Shown: positions 36,401 through 48,425, numbered from the stretch's first letter. The stretch: DNA of 64,000 nt from Datnioides undecimradiatus (GCA_008933995.1 WARS01000007.1:9293676-9357675); one strand, 5' to 3'. Numbers and translations: made by a program. The notes: generated by a model from the sequence alone, not told the origin.

Positions 36401-39180
36401 CGTTTCCTGCAGCTAATAGACAGGTTTTTCATTACATTCATTAATATTTTTTTCAAACCATTTAAAAACTTGAAAAAACTGTCCCTTTTTATAAATCTCT
36501 GATTTAAAATAAAGTGTAACATTTCTGCTCAGGTTCATTATGCATTACTCTGTGTTATGGGTATGGCAAATATAGAAAATTTAAATCATGGATATGACTT
36601 CCTGTCCTGATATGACTGTGTCACTTCAGCTAAATGTTTAGAGGAACTGTTGAAGTAACATATCCTAGGAATGGCATGTTCTGTCATGACATTAGTGATA
36701 TATCCCTGACATCCTACCTGAACACTTTGTCAGTGATTACAGCAGAAACTGACTACAGCAGATGATACTTTATAATAACTGGTGAGAATGATATTGCATA
36801 TTTAATATTTAATAAAAATATGTAAATATATAATATGTTATTAATCCACTAAAAGCTTTGACAAAAAACAGTACACCAGTTTTTCACAAAGAAGTGTGGT
36901 GTATTTTTCTAAATGCCTTGCACCTCCACAGTCCACAGTAATAATTTCTGCACCTCAGACATTGGCAAGTGAGTGAAGAACTGAGTTTAACCTCCAAATC
37001 TGTTTTCACTTGACTGTGATGCTTGGCTTCATTTAAACAAGTCGAGACACACACATTTTTCTGCTCTCTGACACTGAACATCTGCACTCAACCATAACTA
37101 TGCAGGTATCACTGTCTCGTCTTGTTGCAGGAAAAAAATATACACGCCTGAGAAAAACAACTCATGTCCGTCATTTGTCTCCCTAGATGTGCTAATAATG
37201 TCGGCGCCCCCATTCCCCCTGCTGCTGTCTGCCCCAACCCTGTCTCCTCTGCTTTCCTGTCTGGACCGTCATCTCCTGGAACCACAGCCTCCTCCACATC
37301 CAGCCAAAGGCCCAGCACACTGACTATGGCGCAGACACAGCTGCCTGTTACTGGTACAAGGAAGGCCAAGGTCCTGTATGACTATGACGCCCACGATGCC
37401 AGCGAGCTTTCCCTGTTGTCTGATGAGGTACAGTAGGATATTCTGAGTCACCAGACTCACTTACATCTCTGTTTCACAAAGTCTGACCTTCTAGTTGTAA
37501 ACAGGAAGCAGGAAGCACAGGGAGCTTTTTACTCGCTGCATGGCTGCATATGTGGATATTTAAAGCCTGTATATGCTTTGAAACACTTCTGCTTTTCATT
37601 GCCCTCAGGCTAAGAATAAAAAAACCAACAAAATCATACTTTCTTTGTCATGTAGTGACATCAGTTAACCCAACCATCTGTTTGTGACATCACCTGGGAT
37701 GCAGGGTCAAAGGGTCGATTCCCATGCATGCACTCATTGAGTCTCCCAGTCTTAACAATGTTCATGAGAGTAAAGACAGCTAAATTATAAGGCTGGGTAA
37801 TATTAACAAACATGTTAAATCACTGAAAATCTGACTCCTCTCTTCCCGACTCCCAAAAACCATAAGGAATAAAAAGATTGCATTTACTTTAAGATTTATT
37901 TAAAAACATTTCTCAAAGACAAACCTCCGCTGGAAGTGCAGAGAGGAACATGAACTGGAGGAAGTTGAAACAGTTTGTGACTTTATTGCTGAAATGCAAG
38001 GGACAGTAAAGAAATGGGCAGGTATAAACAGGTCAACAACGTAGCCAGATTATTTAAATTGCTTTCTGGAGAACTGTACTAAATCAGTGCATTGTATTTA
38101 TTACAAAATGGAGTTGTTCATTTTTGAACAAAACCGCATTGTTTTATTTTAAAAATATCTTTAAGATGTCTTTTTTGGTCCCTAAATATTTGGTAACTGT
38201 CGACACAGAGTCCAATCCACTACTTATACCTACCTGAATGTTCATTTCAATCTGCCAGACACATTGAAAAAGCAGCTGTGGCCTAAAGTGTTTGAAGGTT
38301 TATGTGGTGATTACTGATATGACAAAAATGAAACTTTCAGAGATGGAAGTTCAGATTCCTGGAACTACAGTACTACTCAGAAAATTAGAATATCCTGAAA
38401 AAGTGCATGCATTTCTGTAACTCAACTTTTAAAGGTGACCTTTTAAAGTCTCAGGACAGATTAAGGAGCTGTTAAAATGATTTACCCATTTCTTTTAAAG
38501 TGCCTTTAAAACCGAACTCAAAATAATTTTACATTTCAGAGTTTCTTGCAGTTGGGCGGCACCACAGCATATGTGGGGAAAAAAGCTGCATAAAACTGTA
38601 TGAAGTATTATATTATTTGGTGATCTCAAATAAGATGACCCTAACAAGTTTTCTACAAATGGCAATGAGATCATCTTTCTCATAACTGTTGTTATGCTGC
38701 ATTCTGCTGCAAGACCCCACTTCTGTTTCTGTCCCTGCTACGCGATGATGTCATTGGCTCTCACTTTTTTTAAATGACTGCACAGACAAAAATCAGAGGA
38801 AGTGGTAGGAGATAAGGTAGGAAAGGAAAAGCTCAACTTTAAACCATGAGATCAGAATAAAAAACTAACAATGAAAGGGAAATGATGCAGATGTCACCAC
38901 ATGGTGTTTCACATATCACTTTCCTGTTTTCAAAGTCAGACAGAAACAACCTTAGATGTTGGTTATTATATTGGTTATCTTTTCTTTTTTTCTTTCTTTA
39001 ATTAGCTTTAATTAGCAGTTTTATATCGTATTTTCTCAAAACCTTTCCCCTTTTCATGTTCTGTTTCTCCAGCTCATTACTGTATACACCGTACCAGGAA
39101 TGGACCCTGACTGGTTGATTGGAGAACGAGGGAACGAAAAGGGCAAAGTCCCTGTCACCTACCTTGAACTGCTGAGCTAA
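24132..39180 (+). CDS. sh3glb2: SH3GLB2, endophilin B2
   Basis: Twelve coding exons: 24132-24194, 26614-26755, 28518-28646, 29409-29542, 29806-29898, 31905-31967, 34466-34489, 34608-34697, 35181-35281, 37187-37427 and 39073-39180 are the constitutive set of eleven; 33249-33320 is an optional twelfth. Without it the protein is 395 residues, the same length as human. Endophilin B2 bends membranes through an N-terminal amphipathic helix (MDFNVKKLASDAGVFFTRAV) and an N-BAR domain to about residue 280. A Pro/Ser/Thr-rich linker follows, then an SH3 domain at 338-395 (VLYDYDA, D373-W374, VPVTYLELLS). It acts on endomembranes and mitochondria/autophagosome dynamics. The start context ACCATGG is optimal. 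Whether this is the a or b teleost copy cannot be told here. Confidence 0.97.
27191..27202 (+). CDS. sh3glb2: Candidate 12-nt microexon of sh3glb2
   Basis: TTGACCACACTG is preceded by a T-rich tract and CTCCAG and followed by a perfect GTAAGT donor. It lies in the phase-1 intron between exons 2 and 3. Inclusion keeps frame, replacing the serine of QPNPS with Ile-Asp-His-Thr-Gly in the BAR domain loop. Neuronal endophilin-B isoforms with extra small exons are known in SH3GLB1. Chance matches of this size occur, so this is a proposal. Confidence 0.35.
28725..28780. repeat. Fragment of a common teleost dispersed repeat
   Basis: The 'caagtcaaatttatttatat agcacatttaaaa' block is a well-known dispersed motif in fish genomes. 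It lies just after sh3glb2 exon 3. No ends are visible. Confidence 0.6.
30399..30437. repeat. (TA)n microsatellite
   Basis: TA dinucleotides with one TACA interruption in the sh3glb2 intron between exons 5 and 6. A 'ctcctagtggccaaaaagtt' repeat core follows at about 30470. Confidence 0.93.
33249..33320 (+). CDS. sh3glb2: Candidate 72-nt cassette exon of sh3glb2
   Basis: The stretch is open in phase 0 between the two phase-0 junctions of exons 31905-31967 and 34466-34489. It is preceded by AATCAG and followed by GTAAAC. It would insert 24 residues (LQSGWESWDVAADPSV then SEQRKVVH) after SASASA in the BAR domain. Its base composition is coding-like (GC-rich, Trp, charged residues) in an AT-rich intron. 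SH3GLB1 has alternative exons at the equivalent place. Both flanking splice sites are weaker than those of constitutive exons, as expected of a regulated exon. Confidence 0.6.
34466..34489 (+). CDS. sh3glb2: sh3glb2 24-nt exon
   Basis: This tiny phase-0 exon encodes LLSEEVDK, matching human LWNDEVDK. The acceptor is CTTTTCTCAG and the donor is GTAAGT. It lies in the same region as the alternative exons of SH3GLB1, so it may also be skipped. Confidence 0.9.
37187..37427 (+). CDS. sh3glb2: sh3glb2 linker and first half of the SH3 domain
   Basis: The exon encodes the Pro/Ser/Thr-rich linker and then GTRKAKVLYDYDAHDASELS with the RT loop of the SH3 domain, ending at Glu360. The ALYDY-type motif is at residues 342-346. 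The rest of the SH3 domain is in the last exon (39073-39180), across a 1.6-kb intron holding one copy of a duplicated block. Confidence 0.95.
38012..38368 (+). repeat. Direct duplication, copy 1 (last sh3glb2 intron)
   Basis: This 357-base block recurs at 39763-40078 in the same orientation with long identical stretches, for example 'gccagattatttaaattgct' and 'gtgtttgaaggtttatgtgg'. Copy 1 has about 55 extra bases ('ccaatccactacttatacct'...); copy 2 has about 17 bases ('tcggtcctgatctgag') that copy 1 lacks. Confidence 0.95.
38374..38430. mobile_element. Possible transposon end
   Basis: 'actcagaaaattagaatatc' followed by 'tgaaaaagtgcatgcatttc' looks like the end of a widespread fish DNA transposon (hAT-like by memory). 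It begins directly after copy 1 of the duplicated block. The other end was not found. Confidence 0.4.
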
Positions 39181-41901
39181 TGGACCAAACAACAGGACGC
39201 ACACACATACACAGACACACACACACAATTACTTGCAAAAACCTCTATTTACTGTCACATTTGTGCATTTAGTACACTTAGTGTGTTCTGGCTTTCCTAA
39301 ACACTTATGCAAACCTGTTGAGAAAGTTTCTATAAATACAACTGGCTAATGGGGGGGGACACTGCATCAAACACTTGTGTTGAGTAACAGTTTCATTTGA
39401 TGAGGTCATGTGGATCATTACAGACTGCCTCTTGTTCCAGTAATGTGTATTCAGAGTGTGATGACGTCACAGTTAAAGCTAAACTCTCGCATTTTAGCTG
39501 TGCTGTTTGGGCATTTTTTTTTGTGTGAAAACTGGAACTGAACTCATCAACCTCACAGGTGTTTTTGCTATAAAGCATTCATGAGGCAGTTAGGCAATGA
39601 AGACTTGTGTTGAACTGGTGTAACCCTTTAAAGGATAATTCTTAATTGTCATGACCCTGGTCTTATTTTTATAGTTTTGGCTAGAGATATAAATAATGAT
39701 AATGTTTTACTCACCAAACTTTACTGCTGAAATCTGGGAATACAGAGAACTGTCAAACTGTCAAATGGGCAGGTATAAACAGGTCAGCAATGGAGCCAGA
39801 TTATTTAAATTGCTTTCTGGAGAATTGTACTAAATCAGTGCATTACATTTATCAAAATGGAGTTGTTAATTTTTGAACAAAACTGCATTGTTTTATTTTA
39901 AAAATATCTTTAATGTGTCTTTTTTGGCCTCGGTCCTGATCTGAGTCCCTAAATATTTGGTATCTATCGACACAGAGCCACACAGCTGTGGCCTAAAGTG
40001 TTTGAAGGTTTATGTGGTGATTACTGATATGACAAAAATGAAACTTTCAGAGATGGAAGTTCAGATTCCTGGAACTACTGTGGCAGTCTTCTAGTAAATC
40101 AGCTCTGATTGTGAATTGGTGTTACAGAGTGGAGCCTCCTCCCCCACAAAAGACCTTTAATGATGATTACAGACTGTAGTGAATTGTTGCATTTTGCCAA
40201 CCACCATGCTAAAACACACACAGACGAGAAAGCAACAAAAAGTCACAAAAGGCATTTGCTGCTGACTGGGGAGCTTGGTGTCTTTGTATGTTAACAAGTG
40301 AGCTGTTTAGCTTGAAGACAACAAAGATTTCAAATTCAAATAGCAAGCTTTGTTGGAAATGTTTTGCCTTTGTGAGGATATGGATCCTAAACCCCAGGAA
40401 TCTTTCTCTGCTTGCACTCAGGGACAGAAGCTAGTTGAACAGTTGCTGATGGAGACAGCATCAGGACTAGGCAGTCAGCCTTTAGTCTGTGGTGGATGTT
40501 TACAACAAGCAGTTTGGATAGTTTACCCTTTACCCATCTGAAAGTCTTTTTACAACCACTGTAATCATGTGATGTTTTTGCATTTCTTGACATATTGGAC
40601 TCATTTTGATGAAAAAACATCATATTAAATAAAGTGCTGAGTACATTTACTGTTAAACCCACCATGTAATGAATCAGAATTATCCTTCATTGGATCATGT
40701 GGGTCTTGCAGACTGATTATGTTTGCTTTTTGACTCAAGTCCCCAGTCCACCATCAAATGTGCCTGCAAAACTCACCATTTGAGTAATGACACTGTTGGC
40801 TGTAAGATTGTGAAATACCAACAGCGTACAGTACGTGTTTCTGTTAAAGGCGCCTGACTTCATTTTGGTATCGCCCAGTCATCATGTTTCTAACAGCCTG
40901 CCCCTGACAGAGGAGATCCTCTCAGCTCACAAACCAAGCATATATTGTTTTTTTTAGGCTAAAAGGTTGGAGGAAGGCTAACAATGTTAGGATATCCTGG
41001 TTACATCTGGATTCAAAACAGTTACTTATCAACTAAGAAAGTGAATGCTTGTGTGACTAAATGTTAGATTATGTGTAACTAACTTGTTTATCTCACCAGT
41101 GACAGTGCAATAAGTATGAGTCATAGCTGTGTGTGATGTCGTAAGGCAGGGAATCCCTGCTGTGATTTTACTTCCCAACACGCTAGTAATAGAACCTAGA
41201 CTATACAGTAATACCAGTGTATCTGAGATCACAAGTATCCCTGGAGTACCACTCCGCCCCAAGAAACATCAGCAAATTCACCAGTGTTTTTCAGCTCTAT
41301 TCGTCTTTTGAGTGTAAACACTGGAGAAGCCTCTAGGGACTGCTAGCAAAGTTTTTACACATTTGGTCTTGTTTATAACTTAATGGGCATTTGAGGGGAA
41401 AAGTTTGTGACCTGAGTTATCATAGTTTACCTCAGGGCCCGGTCTCAGTCTTCTGTCTGAGCTTTCCACTGTATTCCACAGTTTTTGATCTGCGTTCAAA
41501 CATGTGCGACAGCTGAGCAAACACCACCCACGTAAGCAGTGTTGATTATAAGATTGAGTTAAGATTATTGAATATCGTCTTTCTTATCAAGACAAGCTAC
41601 CTTAAATGGACTAAAGTACACATAAGTGTAGCATGCTAATTGTACAAAGTAGTGCATTCTGATTGGATGAAATGACCCTTGTAGTGTGTGTGATGTATGT
41701 GTGTGACAGTGTTAATGAATTCAGGATTTCTTATCACAGTTGTTTTTATGAGCTGTATTTCCCCACGTCTTTAATTGAGTGTGCTCTTACATGCCTGGGG
41801 GAGAAACTTCAAATTGTTCATGCATCTTATTGTTGTCACACTCTTGTTCTCCTAAAAAAAAAAAAAAAAAAAAAAAGGCCACTGGTTTGATGTGTAATAA
41901 A
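39181..41901 (+). other. sh3glb2: sh3glb2 3' UTR and candidate poly(A) signals
   Basis: After the TAA at 39178-39180 there is a CA repeat (39199-39227), the duplicated block and AT-rich sequence. AATAAA occurs at 40627 and at 41896; the second has a GT-rich downstream element ('ctgttgtctgctgtgtggg') and is the better 3' end. A 23-base A run at 41854 precedes it. No coding exon seen. Confidence 0.55.
39763..40078 (+). repeat. Direct duplication, copy 2 (sh3glb2 3' UTR)
   Basis: Same-orientation partner of 38012-38368, lying 0.6 kb after the sh3glb2 stop codon. Weak similarity extends upstream on both sides ('ctgctgaaat'), so the original unit may be slightly longer. The last coding exon is thus flanked by direct repeats about 1.75 kb apart. 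Confidence 0.95.
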
Positions 41902-44252
41902 CATGCATGCATACTGTAATCTGTTGTCTGCTGTGTGGGTGGTCAACTGCCTCGAACTGGAAGAGAGAGAAAGACGGAGGACAGGGTATATTAGTAGGCT
42001 AGAGCAGAAGCACAGTGCAAGTGTCACATTGAGATACAGTAGAAGCAAAGGGAATTGAGAAGTTACACATCAGAGATTGTGACACTGTACATACAGTCTT
42101 TAATCTGGAGTCTGTAGCAGATATAGCATTGTCAGGCCAATTTCTACTGTATTATCCACTGTTTTATGTGAGTCTTGATAGACTGTGTGAATTAATCCCA
42201 ATTCACTGAACTGAATAACATTTAATGGTGTCATAACAACTGCAACTTAAGAGACTGTCATTTACGATGACAATATGTGCAAGAATAGTGCAACTCTTGA
42301 TGAGTTGCACATCATCATCAATGCAGTGTTCTGTTAGCTGAAACAACATTGGTTAAAGCTTTAAAACAAGACCCCACTAAAGCAACACAAAATCTATAAT
42401 TCTTACATATCCTCATCAGTTGGTTTGAGACTTAGCTTTTTCACAAATTCATGAGTCCAGCATTGTTGATGTTATTTCTGAAGTCATCGCTATTTTGGAA
42501 TCACTGCCCATGTTTTTTAACCTTTTGACATGACTAATATTTTGGGAGAAAAACACTTTCCTATCCTTAACAGTGTGGCTGATTAATGTTTGATTAATGC
42601 CTTGTGTTGTGTTGTGTTTTTCTTCCCTTAAAAAAAAAAAACACCCCAAAGCCAAACAACTGAGCAAGGGGAAACCTTTGGGGCTGAAAAACACGCCAAT
42701 GTGTCAAAAACTGCAGTTCTTCAAATGGCCATTTGACTCCAAAAGCGAGTCAGCCCCTATGTTAACATCCCCAACTTTACAGCAAAAATAAACATGTTAA
42801 ATCCTGGCACAAAAACACTTTCTGCCTCTGTAGGTAGTTTCCCTGCTCATTACAACCGTGGCATATCTCTGTCCATTTTTGGATTTGCCAGATGTTAGGA
42901 GACATCCATATCCACTACAAACTGAATTTCCCATGAGTTAATAATTGTGACGTTAAGACTATTGGCATCTCACCTATTGGCTCAGCAAAGTCATTTTTTT
43001 GTGCAAACCATAGTTGGTAAAATGTTTCAAGGGCTAGTTATGTGATGGCGCGACATATAAGCCAATATGTATATGTTTGATTAATTTTCTTATTAAAATC
43101 TCTCAAATATCTCCCCAACTTGCCACCTTTACACAGATGAGAGAAGAGAGAAATTGTTAAAAATGGTAATAGTTTCCCCTTCAATTATTACAGAGGCTTA
43201 CAGCAATGAGCATAGTGAGTGGGAGTGCGTGTTGCCATGGCTGCTTTGACATGCAATTTACTCAGGTCACATAAAAGCTGTTGTTGGTGGAGGTTGTCAG
43301 AGCACTATGAAGCCTGAAAGAAATACCTGCACACACTTGTTGGAGCTGAAAAAGTACATCCGCTGCCACTGGATTTAAAAAGAAGTCTCGTAATTTCTAT
43401 TTTTGGATTAGTTTTTTTTGTCCACCATGGAATCATAATATTAAAATAATTAAAATATATCCTAACAGAATAATACAAATACAGATTATATTATACAATA
43501 TACGCTTCCCACCTCTGAAATCTGATACCCATGGCTATACTAAATTCAAGTATTCAAACAAACTCGAAGCTGAAGTTGTACACTGATACAGATTTGTAAT
43601 AAAATGTCACTCAGAAACCAAAACATAAATCAAAGCAAAACATAAAGGCAGCCCTGTGAAAGTTAGATGCAAGAGTGATTGGTGAAACTGTAACTTCTAT
43701 GATTAAGTCATATCCCAAAGGCACAGCCTCATGACTCAAACACTCAGGATCACAGGTTTCACTTCCTCTTCTATCAACTCCCTCACTCTTTCGCGTCTAT
43801 GATGTTTTACAGTTGCATCAGCCTTTATTTTTAGTTCTTGCCCTGTTGTGACATAATCCACTTGACCAAACTTTCAGTGTTTCCTAGATGTAATCATATA
43901 TGGAGGTTGTTCCCTCTTGCTCACTTTTCCTCGCACTCACTTATTTGAGTCTGATCATGTGTGAAGTTCTTGATTGCGTAAGCCCAGGGATCACCCTTAC
44001 ACCAGTGGAATTCCCATAGGCAATGAAATTCCCTTTGAAATATGATAAAATTGGGTTTCTGTAGAAACTAATAATGATAATGAATGATTAAAAAAAACAA
44101 AACCCAGATAATAGGATGTCAGATAGTCTCAGAATTTTGTTTTGATAATTGAATTTTTTACACTAGCATAAATGTGGAATATTATTAGACATTGCAATGA
44201 TTTGTGTGTATTTATGACACAGCATTGACCTCCACTGTCAAACTAAATGTTT

Positions 44253-44276
44253 GAAGAGAGAGAGAGAGAGAGAGAG
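44253..44276. repeat. (GA)n microsatellite
   Basis: Eleven or so GA units immediately before the LINE fragment. Confidence 0.93.
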
Positions 44277-44289
44277 TAAGAATATCAAA

Positions 44290-44640
44290 TTTGGATAAAA
44301 ATTATTTTATTTATGCCCTTAAGGCATTCTTGAAGTTTAGCTAACTGATTCATTTCATATGGTCTCATCTGGCTTGATTGACAGGTATAATTGTGTATCA
44401 TCTGCATAACAATGACAACTTTTGGAGTGATATATGGAAGCATATTAAGGGTAAACAGAACTGGTCCAAGTGCAGAACCTTGTGGAATTCTGTGACTAAT
44501 TTGGTATAGATAAAGGATTCGTTGTTGACATCTACAAACTGGGATCTATGAATAAGACTTAAACCAGCTTAGTGTGGGTCCAATAATGCCAAATAAATGT
44601 TCCAACCTCTGTGGAAGGATACGGTACAGAGACAAGTTCT
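44290..44640 (-). mobile_element. Non-LTR retrotransposon RT fragment (L2/Rex-like)
   Basis: Read on the minus strand, the block carries reverse-transcriptase motifs: a IPQGSALGP box at 44490-44461 and HCYADDTQLY at 44410-44385, the YADD catalytic box. Upstream LxWFKSY and QFVDV-like pieces are also recognisable. It is only about 350 bases, with frameshifts between motifs, so it is a dead 5'- and 3'-truncated piece. Family assignment (L2/Rex1-type) is by motif wording only. Confidence 0.8.
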
Positions 44641-46102
44641 TTTGTCTGATGCAGTGAGAAGGTAATTAGTAACTTTTAACCTTTAACCGGTGCTGTCTCT
44701 GAGCTATGATGCATTCTGTCACACAGTGGACACAACAGGTTTCTGTTTCATGGCATATGCTGCTGACTACTGTTAAGTCACTGCTGTGTGCCCACATGAA
44801 GTCAATGTCAATGTCCGGTGATGGGCACTGTGTGAAATGTGAAGCTAATGCCATAGCATTATATCGGAAAGTTATTACTAATTGTAACCACTGATGTAAT
44901 AACTGTTTAAAAGGTTTAATTGTTTACATGTGGTGCAGTCAAAAAAAGTGAAAAGAGGCCCGTGTTATGCATTTGATTTATTTTAACAGTACAATATCAC
45001 ATTCCATTTTCATTTCATAGACGGGGTCCGATACAAGCTATGTGCTAAAAAGAGAGGACAGTTACAAAGTCAAACATAAAGTTATTACAGTTAATTTAAA
45101 TACATACAACAACTGTAATGCAATACAAAAGACTGCAGTCCACTGCAGACAACAGCAGAAAAGAATTATAACTTCAGAGCAATTTAATACAGTAAAACTG
45201 ACTCATCATAATAAATAATGCATTTTTTTCAGGAGTATAGTGATGACACAAATGCCCCCATGAGATTTTACAAAACATAAGAAATTACAAATTAAAGTGT
45301 CTTTGAATAAGAAGCAAATAAATTATTTTCAGACGTTTATCCAAAATTCTTAACATTAGTTGGTGCTTCATAATTCACACAAGGATCCCTGAGTACACAC
45401 AGCGTGCAAACACATTTCTAATATTGTGCAAAAACCGTATTTTCACAATTCACTTCTACAGTTTTCTTACATCCAGCACGTTTTTGATCATGGTTTGCAA
45501 TTGGTGCTGAATTTAGCTGTGTCTCTTATATTTATTTATGCATTATATGCATGTAATTGAGTTTGTCTGAGCTCAAAAATTTGCACAGTTTTTTCCAGAA
45601 TTAATTATAGAATAAATTAAAGCTATGGGTGGGGCTTCTGTCTCCCCCTAATGGCAGTGAGAGTAAAACTACACAACAGTAACAGTTGCTTTACTTCACA
45701 GCTACAGACACTCAGTGGAATTGTTTAATTGCTAAAAGCAACGAGAAAGCACATGTGAAAAACCAACACTCTGCAGTCTACAGAAGCCACATACCAGTTT
45801 CTCATGATAATCCACAGATCCACAGAGTTTACACTGAAAGCCAAACTGACAAAGTTTACTTTGTGCAGTCTTGGCTCAAACAAAGCTTAATCAACTCTTG
45901 GAAGCATTTTCGTTTAATACAATAGAGGTAATGTTATTTTAGTAAAATATTACCCATGAAACAATACTCCAGTACATACACATGTATACTCTCTATATTC
46001 ACACAGTGACAAATTAAAGGAAAGACCTGAATAATAATTCTTAGCACGTCGCATCGTTTTTCCAACTAGATCTTTGCTTGTGTTGTACCTATTCTGTATG
46101 TA

Positions 46103-46140
46103 CGTTGCTTTGGATAAACGCATCTGCCAAATGACATTGT
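46103..46140. repeat. Teleost repeat tail (SINE/LINE type)
   Basis: 'cgttgctttggataaacgca' plus 'tctgccaaatgaca' is the very common fish repeat tail usually ending in TGTAATG units. It lies about 300 bases past the TNF-ligand stop, so probably in its 3' UTR. Confidence 0.75.
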
Positions 46141-46444
46141 AGAATTGTAGAATAAGAGATTGGAAATGATGTGCCATCTGTTTACTCATGCTTTGGCCTT
46201 CACAGTGCATATCTTTTCAAAGAACAGTGTTCATTCCTCCTAGCAAAAACTACTTTTGAAACAAGCCTCTGGAAACCGTCCAAACCTGTCATTTATCTTA
46301 AGCATTAACAGGTGTTTCAAAACATGCAAAGCTTAAAGAGAACGATGATAAGTAACCCCAAATGAATTGTTAATAATAAAAAAATGTAAGCATACATTAC
46401 TAAGGGACAATGGACGCATACACAAAAAATCATCAGCATGTTCT

Positions 46445-46836
46445 CTATACAAGATAAGCACCAAATGATGATCTTGTGATCAGTTTGTAGCCCTCTCCAA
46501 TCCACACGCTGACATGATCTCCTTTCAGCAGATCAAACAGTTGTCCAATAAACACACTCCTGAACCCTTGTGGACTGCATGTTACACCATCCACGTCCTT
46601 CGTCAAGGGTATAGTCTTGTTGTAACCTTCATTCAACTTGTGCAGCTCTACATAGAGCCTCCTGAAGTTTTCTGGTCCACCACCACCAAAGCAGCTTAAA
46701 GCAATCCTCAAATAGATAAAATAGCGGCCCGTCTCAGGAATCTCAATGTCTTTTCTCTCTTTGTTGTGTTTTTCACCAAACTCAGTGTTCCATTTCATGT
46801 ATGTACTATTACTCCGGCTCTCCGTAGGCACTGATC
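46445..46836 (-). CDS. TNF-ligand exon 3: TNF homology domain
   Basis: The exon encodes residues 95-224. Beta-strand landmarks are MKWN (108-111), IEIPETGRYFIYLRI, RLYVELHKLN, and GDHVSVWI, ending in a TAG at 46447-46445. The C-D loop SCFGGGGPENFR has an unusual four-glycine run. Acceptor TTACCCTACAG at 46837 is strong. Confidence 0.88.
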
Positions 46837-48425
46837 CTGTAGGGTAAAAACATGCAGTAAATCAAGTTTTTCATTAACACCAACAATCATGCTGTACATG
46901 CTTGTCTGTTTCACTTAATCATAAATTATACATTCCTTATCGTGTGAGAGTCACATCTTGATCAAAGCAAACTGATTTCATTAAATTACACATTTTGTGA
47001 GCCGGTTTCCCATGTTGACCTTGTGGCCTGGGACACATCTGGCTTTGATAAGCAGTCCCACCACTATAGCTGAACAACTGCAGCATTTCAATAAACACCA
47101 TCCTCTGTTAAGGTAAAACATGCTATCAAGAAAACATTGTTTTTTCATTGTAGACACTTCTGGTGGGGATATGTTGGAAATCTGAGTTATCTGAAGTCAG
47201 ATGTGGCTAGTGCTCTCACAGTTCTATGACATAAATGGGTTTGCAACAATTTGAAAGTGAACTTTTAAGAATTTGTTCATTTTGTTTTTAGACTGCAAAA
47301 CTCCACGTTGTTTATTCATCTCCCAATTAGTACTGAGGTCCATACAGATGTGGATTACGACAGATGGATTAAAAAAACTCACTGAGATGAATTTGCAGTC
47401 TGTGGACATTCATTTCAGGGTTATCTGTAGAGACAGAGAGGAGAAAGAGGTGTATAACAAAGCTGCTTACTTGCTCATGACACTTCAGGGAAGGCAAAAC
47501 CCTGAAGTCGTAAAACACAAGCATAAGAGCATGATCTTAGTTGCGGCACAGACTGTAAGCTTTAACTTGTAATTTGAAATCCTACCACTCCCATAGGCAA
47601 TCCAATTTATTCAATGTGAAGTTAATGACATAACATACCTGAGGGACACATTCTCTCTTGCAAAGAGTAGGCTTGACTTTGCTCGGCCACACCCTGGGAA
47701 TAAGGGAACAAAACACTTTTTATAGAGCTTTAATCATGAGCAGTAACAATGCTCAGTCAGATGCCTTAATTTGTGTCCATTATATGCATAAAATGACGGC
47801 TTGATGAGTTCCAAAAGTGAGTCCAAATTGGGACTTGTCTTTACAGTGATACCAGCATCAAATCATTAGAACTGATACCAATCAGTTATCTCAAAGCACA
47901 AGCACAAGCACTGGAGTTCATACACCTCAACTGTTGCAGCCCATCTCCAATCATTGCATTTATCATTGTGCCACACTTAAAACAAACCAAAAAGTTTATA
48001 AAGAAATTAAAGTTGTTTTTAACTCTCTTTCAGAGTATGGGAGTTAAAATAAAACAGAGTCCAGTAAACTGAGAGTGAAATATTCCTTCTTCCTCAAGAT
48101 TATTTGTATATCCCTAAATTGGCAGGTTTACACGCTTACATTTCCAATGATTCCTTAGGAAACCCTGAGCACATTAACAAAAAGTCTTAGAGCTTACCCC
48201 TTGTCCTCTGGATCCAGAGTTGCCATGTTGCCTTAAGTCACCACTAGTGGTAAAAACAAAAAGTGCCATACAGCTGAGCAGCAGAAGCAGAGTGATGAGT
48301 CTGAGGCGCGACTCCTGTTGCTTCATGTCCCGGCAGTGTTTGATGAGAATGAGCACAGACTCATCTGGGCCCATATCTACCACTGAATTCCCACAGGCGG
48401 CTTCAGCTGGCAGAGTGTGTTCCAT
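46445..48425 (-). CDS. TNF-superfamily ligand, TNFSF15-like
   Basis: Three exons, 48425-48198, 47693-47639 and 46836-46445, join in frame to 224 residues. It is a type II membrane protein: a 41-residue cytoplasmic tail, a membrane segment at about 42-60 (LRLITLLLLLSCMALFVFTT), a short stalk, and a TNF homology domain from about residue 104. The family signature is IPETGRYFIYLRI (127-139). A cysteine pair (C143, C181) sits where TNF ligands form a disulfide, and the protein ends SSFGAYLV like FFGAFLL of TL1A. The pattern C-x(4-6)-F-x-S-V-F-I-G-Q-L-F-x-L-x-x-GD also fits TNFSF15 best, but LIGHT or TRAIL relatives cannot be excluded. The domain is short: the usual first strand (AHL-type) is not obvious. 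N-glycosylation sequons are at N104 and N167. No furin site is seen. An acceptor at 48455 implies an upstream exon. Confidence 0.85.

Larger units (their letters stand above)
41902..46444. other. Intergenic spacer
   Basis: The region between the convergent sh3glb2 and TNF-ligand genes is AT-rich. It holds a 9-bp perfect hairpin (42288-42310), a GA microsatellite (44253-44276), a LINE RT fragment (44290-44640) and a common fish repeat tail (46103-46140). The left part of the TNF-ligand 3' UTR (minus) must also lie here. I see no coding exon. Confidence 0.6.

Noticed and set aside
41854..41876. A-run as evidence of a processed retrogene
   Set aside because: No gene-like sequence or target duplication lies upstream; a simple A run is the plainer reading.
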